Source of the DNA: a virus
Virus record (IMG/VR): IMGVR_UViG_3300025151_003852
Span: 62,001 to 126,000 of that record
Direction: 5' to 3' (one strand)
Length of the DNA: 64,000 nucleotides
Position 1 is the first letter of the stretch. Every line of letters begins with the position of its first letter. The notes beneath the pieces are model-generated. The model was not told where the DNA came from and did no database searches. It worked only from the letters and a program-made list of their open reading frames with translations. This document shows positions 16,371 to 25,487 of the stretch, piece after piece. The translations under genes and the position numbers were made by a program.

Positions 16371-18164
16371 ATGGCATATACAAAGAAATTTTTAAACAAG
16401 AGCGGAGTATCAAGTCCGATATCGGGAGGCAACAGTAATCCTGGGTCTTGGAACGGTGTAGGCGCATCAGAAGAAGGTTACTCAAACACTGATTTCGGTT
16501 ACAAGAATTACATGAGTAGACTTCCTGAAGTTTACACAGGACATCCTAACAGAATAGAAAGATACAATCAGTATGAGATGATGGATGTCGATGCTGAGAT
16601 CAATGCTTGTTTAGATATCATTGCAGAATTCAGCACACAAAAGAATGATCACAATCATACACCATTTAACTTTGAGTTTAGAGATGAGCCTACTCCACAT
16701 GAGATGGACTTGTTATCTAAGCAGTTACAACAATGGTGTAAGTTAAATGAATTTGATACTCGTATGTTTAAGATGTTTAGAAACGTCATTAAATACGGAG
16801 ATCAAGTCTTTGTAAGAGATCCAGAGAACTTTAAACTCTACTGGGTTGACATGGTTAAGGTCATCAAAGTTATTGTTAACGAAAGTGAAGGTAAACTTCC
16901 TGAACAGTATGTTATTAAAGACTTAAACATTAACTTACAGAACTTAACAGTTGCACAAAAAACAAACACAGATTTTGCCGCTAATCCAACAACAGGATTA
17001 GGTGGTACTGGTGGCGGTGGCGGAGCAGGTGGAGGCGGATATACTGTCCCATCTATGCCATACAACACATCAGGTAGTAGATTTACATTAGGACAAGCAG
17101 AATCAGCAATCGATTCTAATCATGTTGTTCACTTGTCACTAACAGAAGGCTTAGATCGTTTCTGGCCTTTCGGACAATCAATCTTAGAGAACATCTTTAA
17201 AGTATATAAACAGAAAGAACTATTAGAAGATGCTATCTTAATCTATCGTGTACAACGTGCGCCAGAACGTAGAATGTTTAAGATTGATGTAGGTAATATG
17301 CCTAGTCACTTAGCAATGGCATTCGTAGATAGAATTAAAAATGAGATTCACCAAAGACGTATTCCAAGTATTCACGGTGGGCAGTCTGTAGTTGATGCTA
17401 CATACAATCCACTATCAATGAATGAAGATTACTTCTTCCCAGTCACATCAGAAGGTAGAGGATCATCTATCGAAGTTCTCCCAGGTGGACAGAACTTAGG
17501 TGAGATTGATGACTTGAAATACTTTAATAATAGATTAGCAAGAGGACTACGTGTACCTAGTTCATACTTACCCACAGGTCCTGATGACAACACAACACCT
17601 CTGAACGATGGTCGTGTTGGTACTGCTATGATACAAGAGTTTAGATTCAATCAGTACTGTGAAAGACTACAGAACTACATCTGTCAAAAACTTGATGATG
17701 AATTTAAATTATTTTTGCGTTGGAGAGGATTCAACATCGATACACAGATGTTTGACTTATCATTTAATCCACCGCAAAACTTTGCCGCTTATCGTCAAAG
17801 TGAACTAGATACTGCAAGAGTAGGTACTTTTGGAGCAATGGAAGCATTCCCTTATGTTTCTAAACGTTTTGCACTAGAAAGATTCTTAGGATTAACTGAA
17901 GAAGAAATCAATAAGAATGAAAAACTTTGGGCAGAAGAAAACACTGAAGCACAAGATGCAGACCCATCAGGCTCTGATCTTAGAAACATTGGAGTGTCTA
18001 CAGGAGACTTTGATGCAGATATGGACACTAGTGAAGAAATCGAAGACCAAGAAAACTTAGACGATCTTGGAGACCTCGATGTAGCAGGTCCAGTAGGTAC
18101 CCCGGGGACAGCAACCGGTTCAGTTGAAGGTGCTGGTGAAGTAGGACCTGCTCAAGGCGTTTAG
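16371..18164 (+). CDS. 20: Portal vertex protein gp20
   Basis: 597 residues, the gp20 family by sequence and order. Visible landmarks include 'MMDVDAEINACLDIIAEFST' (dimer-forming helix region, near 70), 'HVVHLSLTEGLDRFWPFG' near 250, 'QRAPERRMFKIDVGNMP' near 300 and 'DLKYFNNRLARGLRVPSSYL' near 380, all typical of T4-type portals. It contains a Gly-rich loop (residues about 200-220) and an acidic C-terminal tail. As a dodecamer it forms the DNA entry channel and docks the terminase and neck. It heads the head-morphogenesis cluster 20-21-22-23. Confidence 0.93.
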   Translation: MAYTKKFLNKSGVSSPISGGNSNPGSWNGVGASEEGYSNTDFGYKNYMSRLPEVYTGHPNRIERYNQYEMMDVDAEINACLDIIAEFSTQKNDHNHTPFNFEFRDEPTPHEMDLLSKQLQQWCKLNEFDTRMFKMFRNVIKYGDQVFVRDPENFKLYWVDMVKVIKVIVNESEGKLPEQYVIKDLNINLQNLTVAQKTNTDFAANPTTGLGGTGGGGGAGGGGYTVPSMPYNTSGSRFTLGQAESAIDSNHVVHLSLTEGLDRFWPFGQSILENIFKVYKQKELLEDAILIYRVQRAPERRMFKIDVGNMPSHLAMAFVDRIKNEIHQRRIPSIHGGQSVVDATYNPLSMNEDYFFPVTSEGRGSSIEVLPGGQNLGEIDDLKYFNNRLARGLRVPSSYLPTGPDDNTTPLNDGRVGTAMIQEFRFNQYCERLQNYICQKLDDEFKLFLRWRGFNIDTQMFDLSFNPPQNFAAYRQSELDTARVGTFGAMEAFPYVSKRFALERFLGLTEEEINKNEKLWAEENTEAQDADPSGSDLRNIGVSTGDFDADMDTSEEIEDQENLDDLGDLDVAGPVGTPGTATGSVEGAGEVGPAQGV

Positions 18165-19018
18165 TGAAACTTAAACATATTATTACATCTGGATGCAGTT
18201 TCAGTGATGCTTATACTCACTGGACGTGGCCTCATGTATTAGAATCACATATCAAATCATTAGACCCTAACGTAACATTCGATCACAGAGGCATGGGTCA
18301 TCAAGGTCAAGAACTCATACAAAAGAAAACAACAAATGCTATTATAGATGCATTAGATAATGGGATTGATCCATCTGAAATAGGTGTTCTTGTTGCTTGG
18401 AGTGGTAATGATCGCAAAACTTGGTACATAACAAACAAAGATTATATTAGTGATATTAAAGATCACTGGAGTACGTCCGGTGGAGACAACTGGGACATAC
18501 AATTTTGTAATCTCAAAAACAATAAAGAAGGTGTTGAAGTATTAGAATATAATAATAAACACGGAAATTATTTTGTTCAATATAATCCCAACGGCGGGTG
18601 GTATCACTCCGCATGGAATCATAGAGAACCTAAATTTATCAATGATTATATAATGTTTACTGAACCTGTTACTGCCAGAGGTTATGATACACATAACATA
18701 CACTCGTTGCATCTTGCATTAGAAAATATGATTATGTTGCAAAATACATGTAAAGTACATGGTATTAAATTTTATCATCAATATTATATGGATCATACAT
18801 ACAAAGATATTGAAGCATGTAAAGATCATCCTATTATAGAATATCTCTATAAACAACTAGATCAAACGATTAGAGTAAAGCCTGCAATCCATGAATATGT
18901 CAAACCTTTTGGCATGACAGTATCAGAAAGAGATGTACATCCTAATGAAGAAGGGCATCAAAAATACTTTGATGATATTCTAAAACCCTTTTTAGAAGAA
19001 AAAAACTTTTTTGAATAA
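18164..19018 (+). CDS. SGNH/GDSL-hydrolase-like protein
   Basis: 284 residues starting with GTG at 18164 overlapping the portal stop (TAGTG). Block I is 'SGCSFSDAY' (residues 8-16) with the probable nucleophile Ser in G-C-S-F-S, and the C-terminal block V is 'DVHPNEEGHQKY' with the Asp-x-x-His pair. 'VLVAWSGNDRKTW' carries the Gly/Asn of the oxyanion hole. Members of this fold are esterases or deacylases; phage versions may act on host surface glycans or lipids. No signal peptide. It sits in the late head operon, where T4 has core-protein genes 67/68, so it may be a virion component. Confidence 0.7.
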   Translation: MKLKHIITSGCSFSDAYTHWTWPHVLESHIKSLDPNVTFDHRGMGHQGQELIQKKTTNAIIDALDNGIDPSEIGVLVAWSGNDRKTWYITNKDYISDIKDHWSTSGGDNWDIQFCNLKNNKEGVEVLEYNNKHGNYFVQYNPNGGWYHSAWNHREPKFINDYIMFTEPVTARGYDTHNIHSLHLALENMIMLQNTCKVHGIKFYHQYYMDHTYKDIEACKDHPIIEYLYKQLDQTIRVKPAIHEYVKPFGMTVSERDVHPNEEGHQKYFDDILKPFLEEKNFFE

Positions 19019-19026
19019 ATATTAAT

Positions 19027-19257
19027 ATGAAATTATTTGAAATGTTCGATGCGGCAACACCAGGATACCAAGAAGTTGGAGATGACAACTCCAAACCTAT
19101 TTGGAGAACATCTAGGAAAACAAAACTCACATTGAGTCAAATCAGAAAGTTACGTAAAATGTTAGATGTCAGAAATTATGAAAAAGCAAAACATCTGACC
19201 AAAGTTAGAAATCAGTACGGGGCAAAACCAGATCCAGAGGCTGGTCCTAGCATCTAA
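19027..19257 (+). CDS. Small conserved head-cluster protein of unknown function
   Basis: 76 residues: 'KLFEMFDAATPGYQEV' then a basic 'RKTKLTLSQIRKLRKMLDVR' helix. Small proteins with this RKTKLTL-type motif occur between portal and prohead core genes in marine T4-type phages (recollection). Its position corresponds to T4 gene 67/68, but I do not see enough to call it a core protein. It starts 9 nt after the SGNH gene. Confidence 0.6.
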   Translation: MKLFEMFDAATPGYQEVGDDNSKPIWRTSRKTKLTLSQIRKLRKMLDVRNYEKAKHLTKVRNQYGAKPDPEAGPSI

Positions 19258-19324
19258 TTTTAATAATCAGAAATACCTGATTTCCCCTATTTTCACCTCA
19301 AATACGCCAAAAACGCAAAAAAGT

Positions 19325-19345
19325 AGTACTTAAATAGTACTTTTT
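19325..19345 (+). terminator. Weak hairpin with T-run after the portal operon
   Basis: AGTACT, loop TAAAT, AGTACT followed by TTTT, in the 148-nt gap before the prohead core gene. A late promoter motif follows at once. Confidence 0.45.
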
Positions 19346-19356
19346 ATAACTACGCA

Positions 19357-19364
19357 CTAAATAT
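19357..19364 (+). promoter_or_regulatory. Late promoter motif (CTAAATAT) before the prohead core/protease/scaffold genes
   Basis: CTAAATAT about 42 nt upstream of ATG 19406, after a hairpin, so it restarts late transcription of the core-protease-scaffold-capsid genes. Confidence 0.6.
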
Positions 19365-19405
19365 CTCTACAAAGCCATACTTTATTATATCAGGAGAAAA
19401 GTACA

Positions 19406-20239
19406 ATGGAAAACAAGAAATTTGAACAATTAATCGATCTCATTATTAATGAAGACGAAGAACAGGCGAAAGAACTGTTTCACAACATTGTTGTCGAAAA
19501 ATCAAAAGAAATCTACGAGTCTATCATGGAAGAAGAAATGAAAGACAGTGACGACCTAGAAGAAGGCATGGGCGGTCAAGTCGGTGATCTTGCTGACGAA
19601 GTCCAAGCAGAAGAATCTGGTGTTGCAGAAGATGCTGAAGAAGAAATTGACGTTGATTCAGAAGAAGTTTTCGACATCGAAGGCGATGATGAAGTAGATG
19701 CTACTTTAGACATCGAAGCAAACTCATCTGAAGAAGTTGAAGATGCAGTTGTAAGAATCGAAGACAAACTCGACACATTATTAGACGAGTTTGAAGAACT
19801 CATGGCCGACCAAGACGAATTAAAAGGTCGTGATGACGAAATGGATGCTGACCTACATGACATCGAAGATAAAGAAGATGACATCGAAGGCGACATCGAA
19901 GACCAGGAAGTTGACGTAGACGTTTCTGTTGATGACGAAGAAGTAGTTGCTGAAGCAATTAATCTTCCTAAAGTAACAGCACACATGGGAGACAACGGTT
20001 CAAATACTAAATCTCCAGTAGACGCAAACTCAGGTCAAAAAGGAATGGACAGTAAGCCAGTAGATTTCGATCTAGGTGGTGATGAAAAAGGACGCCCTGC
20101 TCCGACTGCTAAAGACGTAGATGGTGCTTCTTCATTCCAAAACGTTCCTGGAAACAACAAAGGACCTAAATTGAGTCCTGCACCAAAGCCCGTAACATCA
20201 CAGGCTGAAGGTACTAACACTAAATCTGTAATAGATTAA
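19406..20239 (+). CDS. Prohead core-like acidic protein
   Basis: 277 residues, extremely acidic: residues about 45-190 are dominated by Asp/Glu ('DLHDIEDKEDDIEGDIED'). The N-terminus 'FEQLIDLIINEDEEQAKELF' is helical. The C-terminal third is Lys/Pro/Asn-rich. Acidic composition and placement just upstream of the prohead protease fit an internal core protein that is cleaved during head maturation, like T4 gp67/gp68; sequence similarity to those is not clear. GGAGAA precedes ATG. Confidence 0.6.
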   Translation: MENKKFEQLIDLIINEDEEQAKELFHNIVVEKSKEIYESIMEEEMKDSDDLEEGMGGQVGDLADEVQAEESGVAEDAEEEIDVDSEEVFDIEGDDEVDATLDIEANSSEEVEDAVVRIEDKLDTLLDEFEELMADQDELKGRDDEMDADLHDIEDKEDDIEGDIEDQEVDVDVSVDDEEVVAEAINLPKVTAHMGDNGSNTKSPVDANSGQKGMDSKPVDFDLGGDEKGRPAPTAKDVDGASSFQNVPGNNKGPKLSPAPKPVTSQAEGTNTKSVID

Positions 20240-20251
20240 GGACTGATACAA

Positions 20252-20893
20252 ATGGCTTTGTATCTTAAAGAACACTTATCATTCGACCGTGCTGAAATGA
20301 TGGTCGAATCGGTAAAAGAAGGTGATTCTAATTTGAAGACTCTTTATATGAAAGGAATCTTCATTCAGGGAGGGGTAAAAAACGCCAATGAACGTGTTTA
20401 CCCCGTTTCTGAAATCAAAACAGCCGTAGACACACTTAACGATCAAATACAAGAAGGTAATTCTGTGTTAGGTGAAGTTGACCATCCCGATGATTTAAAA
20501 ATTAACTTAGATCGTGTTTCACATATGATTACTAATATGTGGATGGATGGGCCTAATGGCTACGGTAAGTTAAAGATTTTACCAACTCCGATGGGTCAGT
20601 TAGTTCAGACCATGTTAGAGTCAGGGGTAAAACTCGGAGTATCTAGTAGAGGTAGCGGAAACGTTAATGATTTAGATGGCCGAGTCAGTGATTTTGAAAT
20701 AATCACTGTGGATATTGTTGCCCAACCAAGTGCTCCTAATGCATATCCTAAAGCAATTTACGAAGGTCTTATGAATATGACCAACGGACATAAAGTTTTA
20801 GAAATTGCAAGAGAAGCAAGAGGCAATAAACAAGTAGAACGGTTTTTGAAGGACGAGGTAACTCGTCTTATCAAAGATTTAAAAATCGACTAA
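20252..20893 (+). CDS. 21: Prohead core protease gp21
   Basis: 213 residues (T4 gp21: 212). The herpesvirus-assemblin-like phage protease motifs are present: 'GEVDHPDD' with His78 and 'KLGVSSRGSG' with the nucleophilic Ser at 131/132. 'FIQGGVKNANERVYP' near 37-51 is the conserved N-terminal strand. It cleaves scaffold and capsid proteins during maturation. It lies between the core protein and the gp22 scaffold in T4 order. Confidence 0.92.
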   Translation: MALYLKEHLSFDRAEMMVESVKEGDSNLKTLYMKGIFIQGGVKNANERVYPVSEIKTAVDTLNDQIQEGNSVLGEVDHPDDLKINLDRVSHMITNMWMDGPNGYGKLKILPTPMGQLVQTMLESGVKLGVSSRGSGNVNDLDGRVSDFEIITVDIVAQPSAPNAYPKAIYEGLMNMTNGHKVLEIAREARGNKQVERFLKDEVTRLIKDLKID

Positions 20894-20911
20894 AATAGAG
20901 GGGAAAACAGC

Positions 20912-22018
20912 ATGTTAGATGCTATCAAACCATTAATTGATTCAGGTCTTATTAACGAAGATGTCGCAGGTGAATTAGAAAGCACTTGGGAATCTAAGTT
21001 AACTGAGGCTAAAGATCAAGTTCGTGGTGAACTTAGAAATGAGTTCGCACAAAGATACGAACATGACAGAAGTGTGATGGTTGAAGCCCTGGATAAGATG
21101 ATTACAGAATCTCTCTCAGAAGAAATTAAAGAATTTCATGAGGAGAAGACTGCAATTAACGAAGACCGCGTAAAAGCAAAAATGAAACTTAAGGAAAGTG
21201 CAAAGAAATTTAATAACTTTATGGTAACTAAGTTAGCAGAAGAAATTAAAGAACTACGTGCAGACCGTAAGGTTCAGTTGGAAAACCAAGATAAACTTCA
21301 AAAGTTTATCACTCATGCATTGGCTAGAGAGATCAAAGAATTTGCTCAGGATAGACAAGCAGTGGTAGAACAACGAGTCAAGTTAGTTGCTGAAGGTCGT
21401 ACACAATTAGAAGCATTGAAAGAGAAGTTTATTTCTGAAAGTGCCTCAAGATTGAGTAAGTCAGTTTCATCTCATCTAAAAGGTGAATTATCACAACTTA
21501 AGGAAGATATTCAAATTGCTAGGGAGAATAACTTCGGTCGTAAGATTTTTGAAACATTTGCAGGTGAATTCAGCACAACTTATCTTAATGATAAGGCTGA
21601 AACACGTAAGATTGTTTCTGACTTGAACGACAAAGAACAAGAACTAGCAGAATCAAGGGTTCAACTTGCGAAAGCACAAGAACTCATTGAATCAAAAGAA
21701 CGTGAAGTTAACATTATTAAAGAATCTACTCAACGTGAAAAGACTTTAGACAGTTTAGTGTCATCTTTAAACAAAGAGAAGGCTCAAGTAATGCGATCTT
21801 TATTAGAAAGTGTTCAGACGCCAAAACTGAAGAACGCATTTGATAAGTATTTACCAGCAGTATTGAACGAAGGAAGTACCAAAGAGAAATCTGAAAAGGC
21901 TCCTCTTACTGAATCTGTTTCAACTGCACAAACAGGTAATAAATCTGCCAAGAAAGAACAAGAGGTTGAGGTAGATGACAGCAATGTTATCGATCTTAAG
22001 CGCCTGGCAGGGCTTTAA
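20912..22018 (+). CDS. 22: Prohead scaffold protein gp22
   Basis: 368 residues, almost entirely charged alpha-helix and coiled coil, as expected for the internal scaffold around which gp23 assembles. The 'EEIKEF' and 'REIKEF' segments repeat at about residues 70-160. The C-terminus 'DDSNVIDLKRLAGL' is a conserved short ending. It is 30-40% longer than T4 gp22 (269 residues). AGGGGA before ATG. Substrate of the gp21 protease. Confidence 0.88.
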   Translation: MLDAIKPLIDSGLINEDVAGELESTWESKLTEAKDQVRGELRNEFAQRYEHDRSVMVEALDKMITESLSEEIKEFHEEKTAINEDRVKAKMKLKESAKKFNNFMVTKLAEEIKELRADRKVQLENQDKLQKFITHALAREIKEFAQDRQAVVEQRVKLVAEGRTQLEALKEKFISESASRLSKSVSSHLKGELSQLKEDIQIARENNFGRKIFETFAGEFSTTYLNDKAETRKIVSDLNDKEQELAESRVQLAKAQELIESKEREVNIIKESTQREKTLDSLVSSLNKEKAQVMRSLLESVQTPKLKNAFDKYLPAVLNEGSTKEKSEKAPLTESVSTAQTGNKSAKKEQEVEVDDSNVIDLKRLAGL

Positions 22019-22055
22019 TTATAAACTAGACATAGAAATTTAGGAGAAAATAACC

Positions 22056-23255
22056 ATGTCACAAGTACTCTTAGAAAGCCGTTGGGACGAGACAAAAGAC
22101 GCCCTGTTAGAAGGCTTAAAAGGCACTCGCCGATCAACAATGGGTGTTATCCTTGAAAACACTCGCAAAGGTCTCTTAAATGAGAATGCTACCGCAGGTA
22201 GTACCTCTGCAGGAAATATTGCTACACTTAACCGTGTGATTTTACCAGTAATTCGTAGGGTTATGCCTACTGTTATTGCTAACGAACTAGTCGGCGTTCA
22301 GCCAATGACTGGTCCTGTTGGACAGATTCACACTTTACGTGTACGTTATGCTCAGTCATTGACTGACAATTCAGCAGCCGCTACTTCTGTAACTGCTGGT
22401 GAAGAAGCATTATCACCATTCAAAATCGCACAGGCGTACTCACGTACAGCCCAAGGAACTGCGACTGCGAACTCTTACACAGGTGCTGATACAGCAACTT
22501 TAGAAGGTAACGGTGGTAAGCAAATCAGTGTGCAAATCTTAAGACAGGCTGTAGAAGCCAAGTCACGTAAGTTACAAGCACGTTGGACTTTTGAAGCCGC
22601 TCAGGATGCTCAGTCTCAACACGGAATCGATGTTGAAGCAGAAATCATGGCCGCTTTAGCACAAGAAATCACTGCTGAAATTGATCAGGAGATTTTACTA
22701 TCTCTTAGAACATTGGCAGCAACTGAGTTCACATATAACCAGGCAGCGGTATCAGGTACTGCTACTTACGTTGGTGACGAACATGCCGCATTAGCAGTTC
22801 TAATCAACAGAGTTGCAAACTTGATTGCACAAAGAACACGTAGAGGCGCAGGTAACTGGGCTGTTGTTTCTTCTGCCGCATTAACTGTATTACAATCTGC
22901 TACTACATCAGCATTTGCACGTACAACTGAAGGTACTTTTGAAGCACCTACTAACACTAAGTTTGTTGGTACGTTGAACGGCGCTATGCGTGTTTTCGTT
23001 GATTCATATGCTCCTGATACTCAAGCAGTATTAGTTGGATACAAAGGATCATCTGAGACTGATGCGGCGGCATTCTACTGCCCATACATTCCATTAATGA
23101 GCAGTGGTGTTGTACTAGATCCATCAACATTCGAACCAGTCGTTTCATTTATGACACGTTACGGATATGTAGAGTTAACTAACACTGCATCTTCATTCGG
23201 TAACGCGGCTGACTACGTTGGTGAAATCGCAGTTCAAAACTTAACTTTCCAATAA
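22056..23255 (+). CDS. 23: Major capsid protein gp23
   Basis: 399 residues. Conserved segments include 'RVILPVIRRVMPTVIANELVGVQPMTGPVG' (split: 'MPTVIANELVGVQPMTGP') in the N-arm/P-domain, 'SRKLQARWTFEAAQDAQSQH' near 170-190 and 'CPYIPLMSSGVVLDPSTFEP' near 350. It is HK97-fold in the family and is shorter than T4 gp23 (521 residues). Strong GGAGAA ribosome site. A good terminator follows, as expected for the most abundant virion protein. Confidence 0.95.
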   Translation: MSQVLLESRWDETKDALLEGLKGTRRSTMGVILENTRKGLLNENATAGSTSAGNIATLNRVILPVIRRVMPTVIANELVGVQPMTGPVGQIHTLRVRYAQSLTDNSAAATSVTAGEEALSPFKIAQAYSRTAQGTATANSYTGADTATLEGNGGKQISVQILRQAVEAKSRKLQARWTFEAAQDAQSQHGIDVEAEIMAALAQEITAEIDQEILLSLRTLAATEFTYNQAAVSGTATYVGDEHAALAVLINRVANLIAQRTRRGAGNWAVVSSAALTVLQSATTSAFARTTEGTFEAPTNTKFVGTLNGAMRVFVDSYAPDTQAVLVGYKGSSETDAAAFYCPYIPLMSSGVVLDPSTFEPVVSFMTRYGYVELTNTASSFGNAADYVGEIAVQNLTFQ

Positions 23256-23290
23256 GCCGATTATTATATAATCAACTTATTATAAGTTTT

Positions 23291-23321
23291 AAGGAAGAGT
23301 CATTAGGCTCTTCCTTTTTTT
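23291..23321 (+). terminator. Rho-independent terminator after gp23
   Basis: AAGGAAGAG, 8-nt loop, CTCTTCCTT, then a T-run: a 9-bp perfect stem 36 nt after the capsid stop. Confidence 0.88.
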
Positions 23322-23348
23322 GTGGTTGCCCTTTTTTGTAGTAAATAC

Positions 23349-23377
23349 TTGACAATATTAACCAAAGGTTGTATAAT
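23349..23377 (+). promoter_or_regulatory. Consensus sigma70-type promoter
   Basis: TTGACA, exactly 17 nt, TATAAT: a perfect consensus 26 nt before ATG 23403. It starts a non-structural unit directly after the capsid terminator. Confidence 0.85.
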
Positions 23378-23402
23378 AGTAAGATAAGTTTGGAGAACAT
23401 TT

Positions 23403-24338
23403 ATGGCAAAAAGAATCTTTAGAATTGAAGCCGGTAGATACGGCGGAGAAACAGTAATGGGCACAGTAGACGAAGAATTTGTCTCAATAATGCTAGAAGA
23501 AGACCAAGAAGAACTCATTGATACCTGCACCAGTGCTGACGAAGAGGACTTTAAAGGAACACTTCCCTATGAGGGTTATTATATGTGGGAATGCGATGAC
23601 ATAGAACATCTTAATTCAGCATATGCAGACAGTGGATTTATTGTTACTGAAGTAACCAATGAAGATGACAAATATGCATACTCAGAAACTGAAACTGATT
23701 TTGAGCCAGTAGCATGTCTTTATGGTAGAGAAGCATATTCACAAAACAGTGAGCCTGATTGGGACGATATTGACAAAGAAAAAGATGATTATGTTCCTGT
23801 GCTAAGTTTTCACAGTTCTGAGAAAGGTAACTTTGGTTGCTGGTTTATAGAAACAGAAGGTGAACCATTCGACAAATATAAATTCACATATGGTATCGTT
23901 GAAACTAATATGGGAGAATTTATTGATAGAGTTTACTATGATGGTAAAGAACTAGAATGTGAATATGATTATTCTGATAGCATCGGTAAGGCTTATTATG
24001 CAGAAGTAGGCTGGATGAATAGAAGATGGCATGATAGTTATGACAAATATGATGAAGATCAATTAGACTCTATCTACTGGGAAGACTTTGCAGAAAATGT
24101 AGAGTACGAAAAGAAAGAAGCATCTACTACTGTACCTTTAAACATTTCAGCAGATGAAATTGTAGGAGAAGTAGGAACAATCGAAAATCCAGGTGACGTA
24201 GATCCTAGTATTGAACCAATCAACGAACCACCTGTTGTTAGTGAAAACGAAGCAGATACATATAAAGAACTACAAGATCAATTAACGCAACTTAACGGTC
24301 ACGGAGATGGTCGAGGGGAAGACGGCGAAGTACTTTAA
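23403..24338 (+). CDS. Acidic protein of unknown function
   Basis: 311 residues, rich in Asp, Glu and Tyr; no family recognised. The N-terminus 'KRIFRIEAGRYGGETVMG' looks like a small beta unit; 'GCWFIETEGEPFDKYKFTYG' and aromatic-acidic strands follow. The last 80 residues are low-complexity Glu/Asn/Pro. No signal peptide or membrane segment. It is preceded by a perfect sigma70-type promoter and GGAGAA, so it is expected to be expressed early and strongly, unlike its capsid neighbour. The next gene starts inside its stop codon (TAATG). Confidence 0.65.
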   Translation: MAKRIFRIEAGRYGGETVMGTVDEEFVSIMLEEDQEELIDTCTSADEEDFKGTLPYEGYYMWECDDIEHLNSAYADSGFIVTEVTNEDDKYAYSETETDFEPVACLYGREAYSQNSEPDWDDIDKEKDDYVPVLSFHSSEKGNFGCWFIETEGEPFDKYKFTYGIVETNMGEFIDRVYYDGKELECEYDYSDSIGKAYYAEVGWMNRRWHDSYDKYDEDQLDSIYWEDFAENVEYEKKEASTTVPLNISADEIVGEVGTIENPGDVDPSIEPINEPPVVSENEADTYKELQDQLTQLNGHGDGRGEDGEVL

Positions 24339-25054
24339 TGGCCAGATGTCGCCCAGAAGACTGTAACTTAGAAACAGACAACTTAACTATAATTTGGTAT
24401 CATAATTATTCAGGTGGCAAATTTATGGCTAATTGTCTGAGTCTATCTGATCATGGATTATTTGGTCACAAAGAAATGACCGAAGCACAACTTAGGGGAG
24501 AGTTGTCTCCGGATGACAAATTAAATTATTTGTTAGGTCAAATAGACGAAATCGAAAAAGGAGTTTATTGGACTGACCTTAATATATCAGATAATAAATT
24601 CTTTGGCTTTGACAAAAAAGACTACATCGATCCTTGGAGAGGTATATCATATCATAGTTATGTCAAAGATGTCTCTTATGGTGATTATAAATTTTTTATA
24701 GCATCACACTTCAATCCAGAAGTTATTGAAATCAAAAAGATTTGGAAGAATGCAAACATTATATTGTTTACTCATCCTCACGGTTATGTTGAAAAAAGAG
24801 CAAAGAACGATCCTCAAATCAGTGTTTTTTATGACAGACTTGTTGACTATGAAGACAACATAGCAGAAATGAGAGCATTGCCTAATGTCGTGTATGAATT
24901 TGATGTGCGAAAGTATGAGTCTGAAACTGAAACATTAGATGCAGTCAAAGAAATGTATGATATATTAAATATCAAAGGTTATGATAGAGACAAACTCTCT
25001 GTATATTATAATCACTGGTATAATAAGATAGAAGAAATTAAATACGAATCGTAG
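24338..25054 (+). CDS. Unknown protein, possible P-loop/sulfotransferase-like fold
   Basis: 238 residues, translationally coupled to the preceding gene (TAATG). 'NLTIIWYHNYSGGKFMANCL' (residues 16-35) resembles a P-loop at the first strand, as in sulfotransferase-type proteins where a short loop binds the 5'-phosphosulfate; later 'ANIILFTHPHG' could be a second strand. I see no further diagnostic motif, so the fold guess is weak. The 3' end overlaps the convergent HNH-like gene by 17 nt. Confidence 0.5.
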   Translation: MARCRPEDCNLETDNLTIIWYHNYSGGKFMANCLSLSDHGLFGHKEMTEAQLRGELSPDDKLNYLLGQIDEIEKGVYWTDLNISDNKFFGFDKKDYIDPWRGISYHSYVKDVSYGDYKFFIASHFNPEVIEIKKIWKNANIILFTHPHGYVEKRAKNDPQISVFYDRLVDYEDNIAEMRALPNVVYEFDVRKYESETETLDAVKEMYDILNIKGYDRDKLSVYYNHWYNKIEEIKYES

Positions 25055-25391
25055 AGTCTACAGACATCTCCATTTGCTTTTTACCCTCTCGTAACTTCTT
25101 GTTGCGTAGTCTACTACAGTTAGCACAGATTGTCAATATATTTTCTTTTGCTTTGTTGTTAGGATCAAAATCTTTATAAGCAATATCTAATTGAATTAAA
25201 TCTTCAGGTACAAAACCACATTCAATACACATAGTATTTTTCATTGGTATCTTTTTATTATAGATTGCTTTAGCACAATCTGTACAATATTTGTGCCATT
25301 TTTGAAAGCCGTGTTTGCTAACACCGTTTGGTTTAGCAAAAGATATGTTGCAGTTAGCACATTTTGGTCTTGCTGGTTGTCTTGTAAGCAT
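25038..25391 (-). CDS. HNH-endonuclease-like zinc protein, active site probably altered
   Basis: 117 residues. Two zinc ribbons: 'CANCNIS...CTDCAK' (residues about 12-39) and 'CIECGFVPEDLIQLDIAYKD' with 'CANCSRLRNKK' closing the fold. This is the HNH frame (CxxC, then L-D-x-x-H, N, CxxC), but the usual Asp-His pair is replaced by Ala-Tyr in 'LDIAYKDFD', so the catalytic His seems missing. It may be a degenerate homing-type nuclease or a DNA-binding remnant. It stands alone on the minus strand between plus-strand units, as homing genes often do. Confidence 0.6.
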   Translation of the reverse strand: MLTRQPARPKCANCNISFAKPNGVSKHGFQKWHKYCTDCAKAIYNKKIPMKNTMCIECGFVPEDLIQLDIAYKDFDPNNKAKENILTICANCSRLRNKKLREGKKQMEMSVDSTIRI

Positions 25392-25453
25392 AATTTTATT
25401 TATTAAAAAGATTCATTGGGTTCTTTTTTATGAGATCATTTTTATTATATCAG

Positions 25454-25462
25454 CATAAATAC
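25454..25462 (+). promoter_or_regulatory. Late promoter motif (CATAAATAC) for the tail-fibre region
   Basis: CATAAATAC 26 nt before ATG 25488. Confidence 0.55.
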
Positions 25463-25487
25463 AGTACATAACTAATGGAACTTATAC

